Of a DNA stretch of 64,000 nucleotides, positions 56,564 to 64,000 are shown piece by piece; position 1 is the stretch's first letter, and each line of letters starts with the position of its first letter. The position numbers and the translations under genes are program-made. The DNA comes from Henriciella litoralis. Lineage in GTDB: Bacteria > Pseudomonadota > Alphaproteobacteria > Caulobacterales > Hyphomonadaceae. The DNA is taken from the NCBI RefSeq assembly GCF_002088935.1, contig NZ_NCSS01000004.1, forward strand, positions 591,615 through 655,614, given 5' to 3'. The notes under the pieces are model-generated. The model ran no database searches and was not told the DNA's origin. It saw only the letters and a program-made list of their open reading frames with translations.

Positions 56564-57826
56564 ATGAGTATAGAAACAATTGAGCTGAACACGGCCGAAA
56601 AAATCGCGACCATTCCGATGGAGCAAATCGATGTTTCACGGCCGAGCCTTTTTCAGAAAGATACAATTGGCCTGTTTTTCGACCGATTGCGCAGAGAGGA
56701 TCCAGTCCACTACTGTCCTGAGAGCAAAGTCGGGCCATATTGGTCGGTTACCAAGTTCGACGACATCATGGCCGTTGACACCAATCACAAAGTCTTCTCG
56801 TCGGAAGCGAAGCTCGGCGGAATTGCCATTCAGGACATGCATGCGGGGGAAGGTGCGCTTGAGCTTGAAATGTTCATCGCCATGGATCCGCCCAAGCACG
56901 ATCAGCAACGCAAGGCCGTTAACTCCGCAGTCGCGCCGTCAAACTTGCAGTTGCTCGAGCCGACAATCCGTGAGCGTGCGTGCAAGATACTTGATGATCT
57001 TCCGGTTGGTGAGGAAATCGACTGGGTTAATAAAGTCTCGGTCGAGTTGACCACAATGACCCTTGCGACCTTGTTCGACTTCCCTTGGGAAGAGCGGCGC
57101 AAACTCACTCGCTGGTCCGACATCGCAACGGCCGCGCCTGAAACTGGCATCGTCGAATCTTATGAGGCAAGGCGCGAAGAACTGATTGAATGCGCGATGT
57201 ATTTCAAAGGGCTCTGGGATCAGCGTATTAACCAAGCCCCCAAGAACGACCTCATATCCATGATGGCGCATTCTCCGGCGACGCGGGACATGCCCTTCCT
57301 AGAGTTTCTGGGCAACTTGCTGCTGCTTATTGTGGGCGGCAACGACACTACGCGGAACTCGATCAGCGGCGGCGTGCTCGCCCTTAATCAGAACCCTGAA
57401 GAATATCGCAAGCTGAATGAGGATCCGTCGCTGATCACCAGCATGGTGCCAGAGATTATCCGCTGGCAGACACCGTTGACTCATATGCGCAGGACTGCGC
57501 TCCAGGATTACGAGATTGGCGGAAAGCTGATCAAAAAAGGTGATAAAGTGGTGATGTGGTATCTGTCGGGCAACCGGGATGAGTCTGTCATCGAGAATGC
57601 TGACCAGTTCATAATCGACCGAAAGAACCCGCGTCACCACCTGTCATTCGGCTATGGCATCCATCGTTGCATGGGCAACAGGCTCGCGGAATTGCAGCTG
57701 CGGATCATATGGGAAGAGATCCACAAGCGTTTTGCAAAAGTCGAAGTGACCGGCGAGCCCGAGCGTCTGTTTTCGAACCTTGTGCGAGGCATCACGAAAC
57801 TGCCAGTGCGGCTGCATGCTCGCTGA
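56564..57826 (+). CDS. Cytochrome P450, CYP153-like terminal hydroxylase
   Basis: The 420-residue soluble P450 has an I-helix GGNDTTRNSISGG, the ExxR pair in VPEIIRWQTP, and the heme loop HLSFGYGIHRCMGNRLAELQ with Cys369. The blocks FGPF/GPYWSV, EMFIAMDPPKHDQQRKAV and KKGDKVVMWYLSGNRDE follow CYP153 closely. CYP153 enzymes hydroxylate alkanes, fatty acids or terpenes at the end of the chain. No ferredoxin or reductase gene is next to it, so electrons must come from elsewhere. Confidence 0.9.
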   Translation: MSIETIELNTAEKIATIPMEQIDVSRPSLFQKDTIGLFFDRLRREDPVHYCPESKVGPYWSVTKFDDIMAVDTNHKVFSSEAKLGGIAIQDMHAGEGALELEMFIAMDPPKHDQQRKAVNSAVAPSNLQLLEPTIRERACKILDDLPVGEEIDWVNKVSVELTTMTLATLFDFPWEERRKLTRWSDIATAAPETGIVESYEARREELIECAMYFKGLWDQRINQAPKNDLISMMAHSPATRDMPFLEFLGNLLLLIVGGNDTTRNSISGGVLALNQNPEEYRKLNEDPSLITSMVPEIIRWQTPLTHMRRTALQDYEIGGKLIKKGDKVVMWYLSGNRDESVIENADQFIIDRKNPRHHLSFGYGIHRCMGNRLAELQLRIIWEEIHKRFAKVEVTGEPERLFSNLVRGITKLPVRLHAR

Positions 57827-58496
57827 TTGGCTAAACAAAGAAGGCAGAGCTCATGATGGTCAAAGTGACACCCGCCTCCAACAGAGAGGCGCGAAAGCAG
57901 GTCGAGTCCTGAAGACTTGCCGGGGACATTGGGTAGTATTGTCGCCACATACACCAAACTTCCGTCGACACCGCGAAGACGCTTTAGAATTTGCATGTCC
58001 TTGCGAAGCAATCAAGAAACTGGCCGGGGAGCATCGTCGCCCAATCTTGATCGGTGAGTTCAGCATAGTTCGCGTAGAGATGCCGACTAATTTCGCACCG
58101 GGGACGGCACGTTCTTGCTGCAAACGCCCTCAAGAGAGCTAGGGGCAAAGGCAAGCTATTGCGCGACTGGAAAGGCTGCCCCACGAGCGCATTAAGTAAA
58201 ATATGGCGAGCGACCGTGAGCAGACTTACCTCTAGACGATCCGCTCACTTTATGGACTGCATTCCGTCGACGGCACGAACGTTGATGATACTAGCCCCCA
58301 CTCTGCTCGAGCTCTAAAGTGACGAACAAAAGTGCGAACCCATCCGCCGACTGCTGTACGCTTAATCTGGCGCGCGGCGATATTGCAAATTTGCACCACC
58401 CGCCGACGATTTTATGGCGTGGCCAAAACGACTGTTCCATCCCAAGCACAATGTATTATAATATACAGTATGCATTAGATATAAGGAGGAAACGAG
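57827..58496. other. Gap between P450 and TonB receptor
   Basis: The 670 bases hold no recognisable gene; the short frames are not conserved-looking. The last 50 bases contain the palindrome TATTATAATA (58454-58463) and a good AAGGAGGAA site for the TonB receptor. Confidence 0.55.
58454..58463. promoter_or_regulatory. TATTATAATA palindrome ahead of the TonB receptor
   Basis: A perfect ten-base palindrome 33 bases before the GTG start, matching the boxes at 56399 and 56474 in nine of ten positions. It may be an operator or part of an AT-rich promoter. Confidence 0.4.
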
Positions 58497-60959
58497 GTGC
58501 ACTATTTTAACCAATTGTCGAAGACTACGATTTCGACATCTTTAGCGGTATTGCTGTTTGCCGCCGGTGCTCAGGCGCAAGATGAAGTGGACGAGCAAGG
58601 CGCTTCTACGTCCGGGGCGGAAAGCGCGGAGAGCACACGTCGATTGGGCGCAGTCACAGTTACAGCGCAAAAGCGCGAGCAGAGCTTGCAGGATGTGCCA
58701 ATTGTCGTGACCGCCTTGTCCGGAGAGCTTCTCAGCGATGCCGGCGTTCAGGATATCAAGGACCTCACGGTTGTGACGCCGGGCCTGCTTGTAACTTCTT
58801 CGTCAAAGCAAGCAAATACTACGGCGCGGATTCGTGGCATTGGCACGGTTGGTGACAATCCCGGTCTCGAAAGCTCCGTAGGTGTTGTAATCGACGGGGT
58901 TCCGCGCGCCAGGAACGGCGTTTCCTTCGGCGATCTCGGCGAGATCGAGCGAATCGAAGTACTGAAGGGTCCGCAGGGAACCTTGTTTGGTAAGTCTACC
59001 TCCGCGGGCGTTATCAATGTCATCACGAAGAAACCGTCTGACGAGTTAGAGTCGATCTTCGAGGTCGGGATCGGCAACGAAGGTTTCCTTCGCACGTCTG
59101 CAGAAGTCACCGGACCGCTTTCTAAGACGGTGAGCGGTCGCCTGTTCGGAGTATACGAAGAGCGCGGCGGTCTTTTGGACGTAAAGACCGGTAACGGTCC
59201 ACGTACCGAGGACGAAACGAGTCAGTATGACTTCTACTCCGTTCGAGGTCAGCTTCGTTTTGAGCCCTCCAGCGACCTCGAGATTCTTCTCTCTGCTGAC
59301 TATACTGATCGGGAAGAAGATTGTTGCATGGGTGACTATATCGCGGTGGACCCGGCCAGGGGCCCGCTGATCACGCTGCTGGCTGGCGGTGACGGGGCCT
59401 CTGCTTTTCCGATCGATCCGTTCGACCGCGTCGCCTTTGCGAACCGCGACGCCACGCAGACGACCGAGGACTGGGGTGTGTCAGCGAATATCGAGTGGCA
59501 GTCCGGCCTCGGTGAATTGACGTCAATCACATCCTATCGCGATTGGGAAAACGGCTCGGGTCAGGATACAGATTTTAGTGCCGCCGATCTTTGGTATCGA
59601 GATGACGAAACGTCCAGGGACGCTTTTGCCACATTCAGCCAAGAGTTACGACTCGCGGGCGCGACCGATAACGTCGACTGGCAGGTGGGTGTGTTTTACG
59701 CGAATGAAACTCTTGATCGTACAGATTTCATTACTTACGGCAATGATTACTTTTTCTACTTTCAACAATTGCTGCTCGGTGCGAGTGGTGGTGCGTTTGA
59801 TCTGTCTTCGCTGCCAGGTAATATCTATACGGGCGAGGCAAATGCAACCGCAGACGTTTATGAACAAACTGCGGATACATACGCCATCTTCACGAACAAT
59901 ACGTTCAGCTTGAGCGATCAGTTCGACCTCACGGTCGGTCTTCGTTATACGATTGATGAGAAGACGCTGGAGTCCAATTTTAATGGCGAAGCGGGTAGCT
60001 GTACCACAGCCTTGGCCGTATTTGGCCCTACAGGTGGATTGACACCAACGCTTTGCTTGCCTTGGACAAACGACAACTTTGTGGGTGTGAGCGCCACGCA
60101 GGATCGCTCTGACGAGGATTTATCAGGTACAGTAAAGGGGGCATATCGGGTCAGTGAGAATCTGATGTCATACGCGTCCTATTCGCGCGGTTACAAGGCC
60201 GGTGGTTTCAACCTTGACCGCAGCCAGTTTGGTCCCTCAGATCCCACGCCATTTCAGCCCAACCTGGATACCAGCTTTGATCCCGAAACTGTTGATGCGT
60301 ATGAGGTCGGCTTTAAGACCAACAATGCGGCAAATAGCTTGTTCTTCAACGGCGCGATTTTCTATCAGGAGTATAGCGACTTTCAGCTCAACACGTTTAC
60401 CGGTACGAGCTTCATCGTGACATCTGTTCCCGGTGTGATTTCCAAGGGTGCTGAGTTCGATGTCCGGTACCTGCCTGAACAGCTTGAAGGGCTGACACTG
60501 CAGGGCGGTCTTGTCTATGCGGAAACCCAGTATGATGATTTCGAAGCGGTAGACTTTTTCGCGCCGCCGCGCTTGCCGGGAAGCACAATTTCATTTGCGC
60601 CCCGTTGGTCGGGTACGTTGGCCGCAACCTATGAAACCTCGTTCATCAGCGACTGGGATGCGCGCTTCAATGTATCGAGCCGGTTCACTTCAAAGTATAA
60701 TTCAGGTTCGAACCTCGATCCGCTCAAGGAGGTTGAAGAGCTGGTTGTGGTAAATGCAAGAATGTCATTCTACAGTGACAACTCTCCCTTCGAGTTGGAA
60801 CTGTGGGCGCAGAACCTGTTTGATGAGGACTATTACGAACTTGCTTTCGATACGCCGCTTCAAGGTACCGCTGCTACTCAAACAGAACCGGGAAGCGCGG
60901 TTGGTGCATTCCTCTCGCCACCCTTGACCTTCGGCGCAACCGCCCGTGTCCGATTCTAG
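58497..60959 (+). CDS. TonB-dependent outer-membrane receptor
   Basis: The 820-residue receptor starts at GTG 58497 behind AAGGAGGAA, with a signal peptide of about 29 residues (to GAQAQDE). The plug domain follows: VTVTAQKREQSLQDVPIVVTAL, GLLVTSSSKQANTTARIRGIG, VLKGPQGTLFGKSTSAGVINVITKKP; then a beta-barrel ending in TFGATARVRF, with a terminal aromatic. It belongs to the large receptor class expanded in alphaproteobacteria for uptake of hydrophobic compounds. The location suggests import of the cluster's substrate. Confidence 0.92.
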   Translation: MHYFNQLSKTTISTSLAVLLFAAGAQAQDEVDEQGASTSGAESAESTRRLGAVTVTAQKREQSLQDVPIVVTALSGELLSDAGVQDIKDLTVVTPGLLVTSSSKQANTTARIRGIGTVGDNPGLESSVGVVIDGVPRARNGVSFGDLGEIERIEVLKGPQGTLFGKSTSAGVINVITKKPSDELESIFEVGIGNEGFLRTSAEVTGPLSKTVSGRLFGVYEERGGLLDVKTGNGPRTEDETSQYDFYSVRGQLRFEPSSDLEILLSADYTDREEDCCMGDYIAVDPARGPLITLLAGGDGASAFPIDPFDRVAFANRDATQTTEDWGVSANIEWQSGLGELTSITSYRDWENGSGQDTDFSAADLWYRDDETSRDAFATFSQELRLAGATDNVDWQVGVFYANETLDRTDFITYGNDYFFYFQQLLLGASGGAFDLSSLPGNIYTGEANATADVYEQTADTYAIFTNNTFSLSDQFDLTVGLRYTIDEKTLESNFNGEAGSCTTALAVFGPTGGLTPTLCLPWTNDNFVGVSATQDRSDEDLSGTVKGAYRVSENLMSYASYSRGYKAGGFNLDRSQFGPSDPTPFQPNLDTSFDPETVDAYEVGFKTNNAANSLFFNGAIFYQEYSDFQLNTFTGTSFIVTSVPGVISKGAEFDVRYLPEQLEGLTLQGGLVYAETQYDDFEAVDFFAPPRLPGSTISFAPRWSGTLAATYETSFISDWDARFNVSSRFTSKYNSGSNLDPLKEVEELVVVNARMSFYSDNSPFELELWAQNLFDEDYYELAFDTPLQGTAATQTEPGSAVGAFLSPPLTFGATARVRF

Positions 60960-61700
60960 AGGGTCGTGAGGCTGTATCGGCTTAACTTGCCTTGAGTTGG
61001 CCAAGCATGATAGCCAGCCTCATCGACCTGCAGGAATACGAAACTCAAACTGTTGCTTGCGGAGTGATTGCTCGATGTCGCAGCACTCCGCAGGCCATAC
61101 CTGCAGCATTTTTCCTCGCTGAAGTCACGCACTGTCAGCCTGACGTGGAGAGGCACCGGCCTGCGAACGAGGTTTCATTCGGACGGCTTCAGCTCCCTAT
61201 TCGCAATCATACTGGTTGCTGAGCCGATGATATTGACAAGGCCGTTGTGCCAGCCTCCCGGAAGAGGTGTCAGGAATTCAGATTCCAGTAAACATCGCCC
61301 CTGCACCTGACGCAATGATGAGTTCTTGGTGTATGCCAAGTTCGAGGTTTAATCTGCGACGTAGTCGGCTGCTGGCGCCACCTCTTCCGCGCGTTGATTT
61401 CTGCACGTCCAACATCAGACGATTCCGCTGGCGCGATCTCGGTCGGGGCGATCCGTTATGAACACGCAAATAAGCGCATGCCGCTATGATCGCGACCAGC
61501 TAATCGCCTCCTTTTGGGAATCGAAAACTCTGCGCAAGTGTCGTGCAACCTTACCAATGAGAGAACTCAACTTTATAGGAAAAATTTAATGAGCCTGGTC
61601 ACCCGCGACCTGATGGACAGCTGCAGGGAAGAATCTATTTGCAATATTTGTATGCTACCCTAACAAATATCTCCTGCAGTGTTTACGGGGGTCGGGCGGC
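60960..61700. other. Gap between TonB receptor and second hydrolase
   Basis: The 741 bases contain only short frames that do not look like genes and no clear hairpin terminator. A short AT-rich segment (61556-61590) could hold a promoter for the hydrolase pair downstream. Confidence 0.5.
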
Positions 61701-62561
61701 TTGAGTGATCACACCATGTACCTTCACACCCAAGGGTTGAAGCTGGCGCATAGTTCTATTGGCGATCCTGCAGCACCTGCGGTCGTCTTTGCCAACGGTG
61801 GAGGACAAACGCGTCACGCTTGGAAAGCCGCTGCAGAAGCAGTTGCACTGGAGGGGCATCGCTCAATCGCCATGGATCTTCCCGGACACGGCGATAGCGA
61901 TTGGGCCGCCGACGGAGATTACTCGCTGGAAGCCATTGCCAGGGACTTGATGGGCATCGCCGAGCAACTGGCGCCAAGGGGAATTCGGCCACACGTTGCA
62001 GGGGCCTCACTTGGCGGGCTTGCGGCTACTGTCGCGGCTGGCAGGCTTTCCCGTGACGCATTTATGTCGGTCACTCTCTTCGACATAGGGCCGAATATGG
62101 ATGCTGTCGGCGTTACAAAAGTAGTCGGCTTCATGGGCGCCCACATCGAGAACGGTATCGAGTCACTTGAACAAGCCGCAGATCTCTTCGCAATTTATCT
62201 TCCGCACCGCCCCCGCCCAAAAGATCTGAACGGCTTGCGAAAGAATTTGCGTCAGGACAGTAAGAGGCGCTGGCGTTTGGACCCAGCCTTCATCAAAGAT
62301 GTTATGCGACGTCGCGCAGTTGCGCGAACGGGCGACATCAAGCAAGCCATTCAAAATATCTGTGTGCTGCTTAATCTAATACGCGGCCACATGAGTGAGC
62401 TTGTATCAGAAGAATCTGTCACCACTTTCCGCGCGCTGGCACCTGATGCACATTGCACCGATGTCGCTGGAGCGGGTCACATGGTGACTGGAGACCGCAA
62501 TGACATCTTCACTGATGCAATTGCCACCGTTCTACGTCAATTGCACGAGGCCCCCACATGA
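61701..62561 (+). CDS. Alpha/beta hydrolase (second of the cluster)
   Basis: The frame is open from TTG 61701; ATG 61716 is an alternative start. The roughly 286 residues show the oxyanion NGGGQTRHAWKAAAEA, DLPGHGDSDWAADGDYSLEA, the nucleophile GASLGGLAATVAAG (Ser), and the catalytic His in VAGAGHMVTGDRND. It probably cleaves an ester or lactone or a thioester-derived product. Its stop overlaps the hotdog gene start by four bases. Confidence 0.88.
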   Translation: MSDHTMYLHTQGLKLAHSSIGDPAAPAVVFANGGGQTRHAWKAAAEAVALEGHRSIAMDLPGHGDSDWAADGDYSLEAIARDLMGIAEQLAPRGIRPHVAGASLGGLAATVAAGRLSRDAFMSVTLFDIGPNMDAVGVTKVVGFMGAHIENGIESLEQAADLFAIYLPHRPRPKDLNGLRKNLRQDSKRRWRLDPAFIKDVMRRRAVARTGDIKQAIQNICVLLNLIRGHMSELVSEESVTTFRALAPDAHCTDVAGAGHMVTGDRNDIFTDAIATVLRQLHEAPT

Positions 62562-62980
62562 GCACCCCATCTTTAGCACTTCGGGACATACAGTTTGCGC
62601 TTGAAGCAGCGCCCTTTCATCGATGGCTTGGTATCAAGGCAATCAGCGCAGACGAAGATGCGCTCAGACTCGAGATGCCTTGGCGAGATGAAGTTGTCTC
62701 GAACCCACGCGCGCAATCTGCGCATGGCGGCATTCTCGCATCGCTTATTGACCTGACAGGCTTCTACGCTTTGCTCGCCTCGGGAAACGCGCCCGCAGCC
62801 ACGGCTGACTTGCGTGTGGACTACCACAAGGCTGCGACACCCAGCACGCTTTCAGTGACGGGCAAAGTCATCCGTCTTGGTTCAACAATATCGGTGGCTG
62901 AAGCCACGATTAGAAATTCAGGCGGTGTGCTTCTTTCAAGCGGACGCGGTGCGTACCACATGGCACGCCGAATGACATAA
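62558..62980 (+). CDS. PaaI-type hotdog thioesterase
   Basis: The 140-residue hotdog protein has VVSNPRAQSAHGGILASLIDLTGFYALLA, the PaaI active-site pattern N-x-x-x-x-x-HGG, and TADLRVDYHKAATPSTLSVTGKVIRLGSTISVAEATI. It hydrolyses acyl- or aryl-CoA thioesters to release CoA. ATG 62558 overlaps the hydrolase stop by four bases, so the two are co-translated. Confidence 0.9.
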   Translation: MSTPSLALRDIQFALEAAPFHRWLGIKAISADEDALRLEMPWRDEVVSNPRAQSAHGGILASLIDLTGFYALLASGNAPAATADLRVDYHKAATPSTLSVTGKVIRLGSTISVAEATIRNSGGVLLSSGRGAYHMARRMT

Positions 62981-63235
62981 TGCGGTTTCTGCTGCTAAGC
63001 TAACTGGCCGTGGGCTGGCAGCACATTAGCACCCCTGACCTTTAGCATAAGAAGGGCTACCCAATGTGACGGAAAGTTGTCAAGTAAGAGCCGCGGCCTT
63101 GTCGACTGGCCTATACGGCTGACCGACTCTACTTCTAATAAGTGCTCGGATTTTGAACTGTCCTAGCCGCCGCCTATGAAATATGAAGTTGTCCATTCTA
63201 AACATTAGACTTGACCGGGTGTAAGTAGTCCGGGT

Positions 63236-63730
63236 TTGATGTCGGTCTTCCCGCGAATTTCCCGAATTAGGAAGCCTGCAATTGAGAGGAAGCGCTATTC
63301 AACTGAGCAGGTCTTCTCGGCCCTGAAGCAAGCCGATATGGGGATGCGTGTAGCGGACCTGACTTGCCAGATGGGGATCACACAGCAGAGCTATTACACA
63401 TGGAAGAAGACGTTTAGCGGACTCGGGTCTGAATAAATCCGGGAACTGAAACAGCACCTCCACGACAACGCTCGGTTGAAGAAGTTCATCGCCGAACTCA
63501 AACTCGACAAGACGGTCCTTCAGGATGTTTTTTCCAAGAAAGTTTCCCGGTCAGGCCAGCGCAACCGCTGTCTGCTGTCGAGGCCTGACGCAGCATTTCC
63601 CCAATAGTTTTGGTGAGACCCAACGCATCATCAAAGCCTGGCGCATCGACTTAAAAACTGCCGGCTTTACACAGCGCTTGTCAGACATACTTAGCGGACC
63701 TAATCCACTCACCATGCAGACCTCGACCTG
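63236..63730 (+). pseudogene. IS3-family OrfA/OrfB remnant
   Basis: The frame beginning near 63284 encodes ERKRYSTEQVFSALKQADMGMRVADL and QMGITQQSYYTWKKTFSG, an IS407/IS3-type OrfA helix-turn-helix, then meets TAA at 63434. The same frame continues past that stop with RELKQHLHDNARLKKFIAELKLDKTVLQDVFSKK, the leucine-zipper end. Behind it, FGETQRIIKAWRID (near 63630) is a piece of OrfB C-terminus. All are broken, so the element is inactive. Confidence 0.85.
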
Positions 63731-63792
63731 AGGTGGTCCTGTTTTTACTGCACAGTCTTCCGGCCTTGCTAAGGTATATCCCTTGCAGTTAA

Positions 63793-64000
63793 TCAGGCCG
63801 CTTTTCTGAATGCGATTTCCTCTCCGTATGCCTCATCGGGCGTGGCCTTGCCAAGGGCCGAGTGTGGCCGCTCGCAATCGTAGAAGTGCATCCAGTCGTC
63901 GATGATGCGCTAGGCAGCGAAGCCGTCGGCAATGTCCTGAAGGTAGACCGCTTCATATTTGAGCGACCGTCAGAGACGTTCGATGAAGATGTTGTCCATG
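63793..64000 (-). pseudogene. IS3-family OrfB C-terminal remnant, opposite strand
   Basis: Read on the minus strand from the window end: DNIFIERL, a TGA where Trp is normal, RSLKYEAVYLQDIADGFAA, a TAG, IIDDWMHFYDCERPHSALGKATPDEAYGEE, then a stop at 63793-63795. This is the DDE-domain end of an IS3 OrfB with two in-frame stops. It belongs to a different copy than the fragment at 63236 and continues beyond the window. Confidence 0.85.

Noticed and set aside
60960..61700. Short frames between the TonB receptor and the hydrolase as genes
   Set aside because: They lack ribosome-binding sites, domain patterns and codon bias of the neighbours.
26695..64000. Search by eye for a repeat of the tRNA-Ser 3' end (attR)
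   Set aside because: No second copy of the TTCGAATCCCTCTC-type sequence was found to the right in the window, so no right end is called.

Overview
The window is chromosomal DNA of a GC-rich alphaproteobacterium, most likely Hyphomonadaceae or a close relative. The grounds are a ChvI/ChvG-type two-component pair, a partial nitrogen-PTS-like gene set (EIIA-Man and HPr), the rplU-rpmA-obgE-proB block with an L21 protein carrying a long C-terminal extension, and TonB receptors and CYP153 enzymes of the type common in marine alphaproteobacteria. Assignment to genus is not possible from the sequence alone.

Region 1 (1-26.7 kb) is core chromosome. It holds envelope proteins (a partial DUF3833-like gene, an AsmA-like protein, a MORN-repeat protein), a UvrD/PcrA helicase followed by two small immunity-like genes that sit between two copies of the uvrD 3' end, an MFS carrier, a caspase-like/OmpA-like protein, an acyltransferase, the response regulator ChvI, an inserted alcohol/aldehyde oxidation cluster with its own GAF-Fis regulator and a clear palindromic operator, then ChvG, EIIA-Man, HPr, an SLC13-type carrier, proB, obgE, an acetyltransferase, rpmA and rplU.

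Region 2 (26.7-45.6 kb) is the left part of an integrative conjugative element inserted at a tRNA-Ser(CGA) gene. Its large serine recombinase ends inside the tRNA on the opposite strand and is translationally coupled to a TumE/TumA-like toxin-antitoxin pair. Next come a DUF932 protein, a ParB-like protein, a Toprim protein, a DUF2493 protein, two DUF736 proteins, DUF2285 proteins (one frameshifted), an HTH protein, DUF2840, a TraF-like peptidase, a lytic transglycosylase, a VirD2-like relaxase, a TraG/VirD4 coupling ATPase and a small ribbon-helix-helix protein. The Trb mating-pore genes that normally follow in this element family are not present; the transfer module stops at about 45.6 kb in transposon and integrase debris. 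No copy of the tRNA 3' end was seen to the right, so the far end of the element lies outside the window or has been lost.

Region 3 (46.1-63 kb) is a catabolic island. One leftward operon of eight tightly overlapping or adjacent genes encodes an alpha/beta hydrolase, a Baeyer-Villiger-type monooxygenase, an acyl-CoA ligase, two acyl-CoA dehydrogenases, a DUF35 protein, a thiolase-fold protein without the usual cysteine, and a nitronate-monooxygenase-like protein. A FadR-type regulator follows, divergent from a CYP153-like P450, and then a TonB-dependent receptor, another alpha/beta hydrolase and a hotdog thioesterase. Together these suggest uptake, hydroxylation, oxygen insertion, ester cleavage, CoA activation and beta-oxidation-like breakdown of a hydrophobic aliphatic or isoprenoid compound; the substrate cannot be told from the sequence. 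The window ends in two broken IS3-family transposase remnants.
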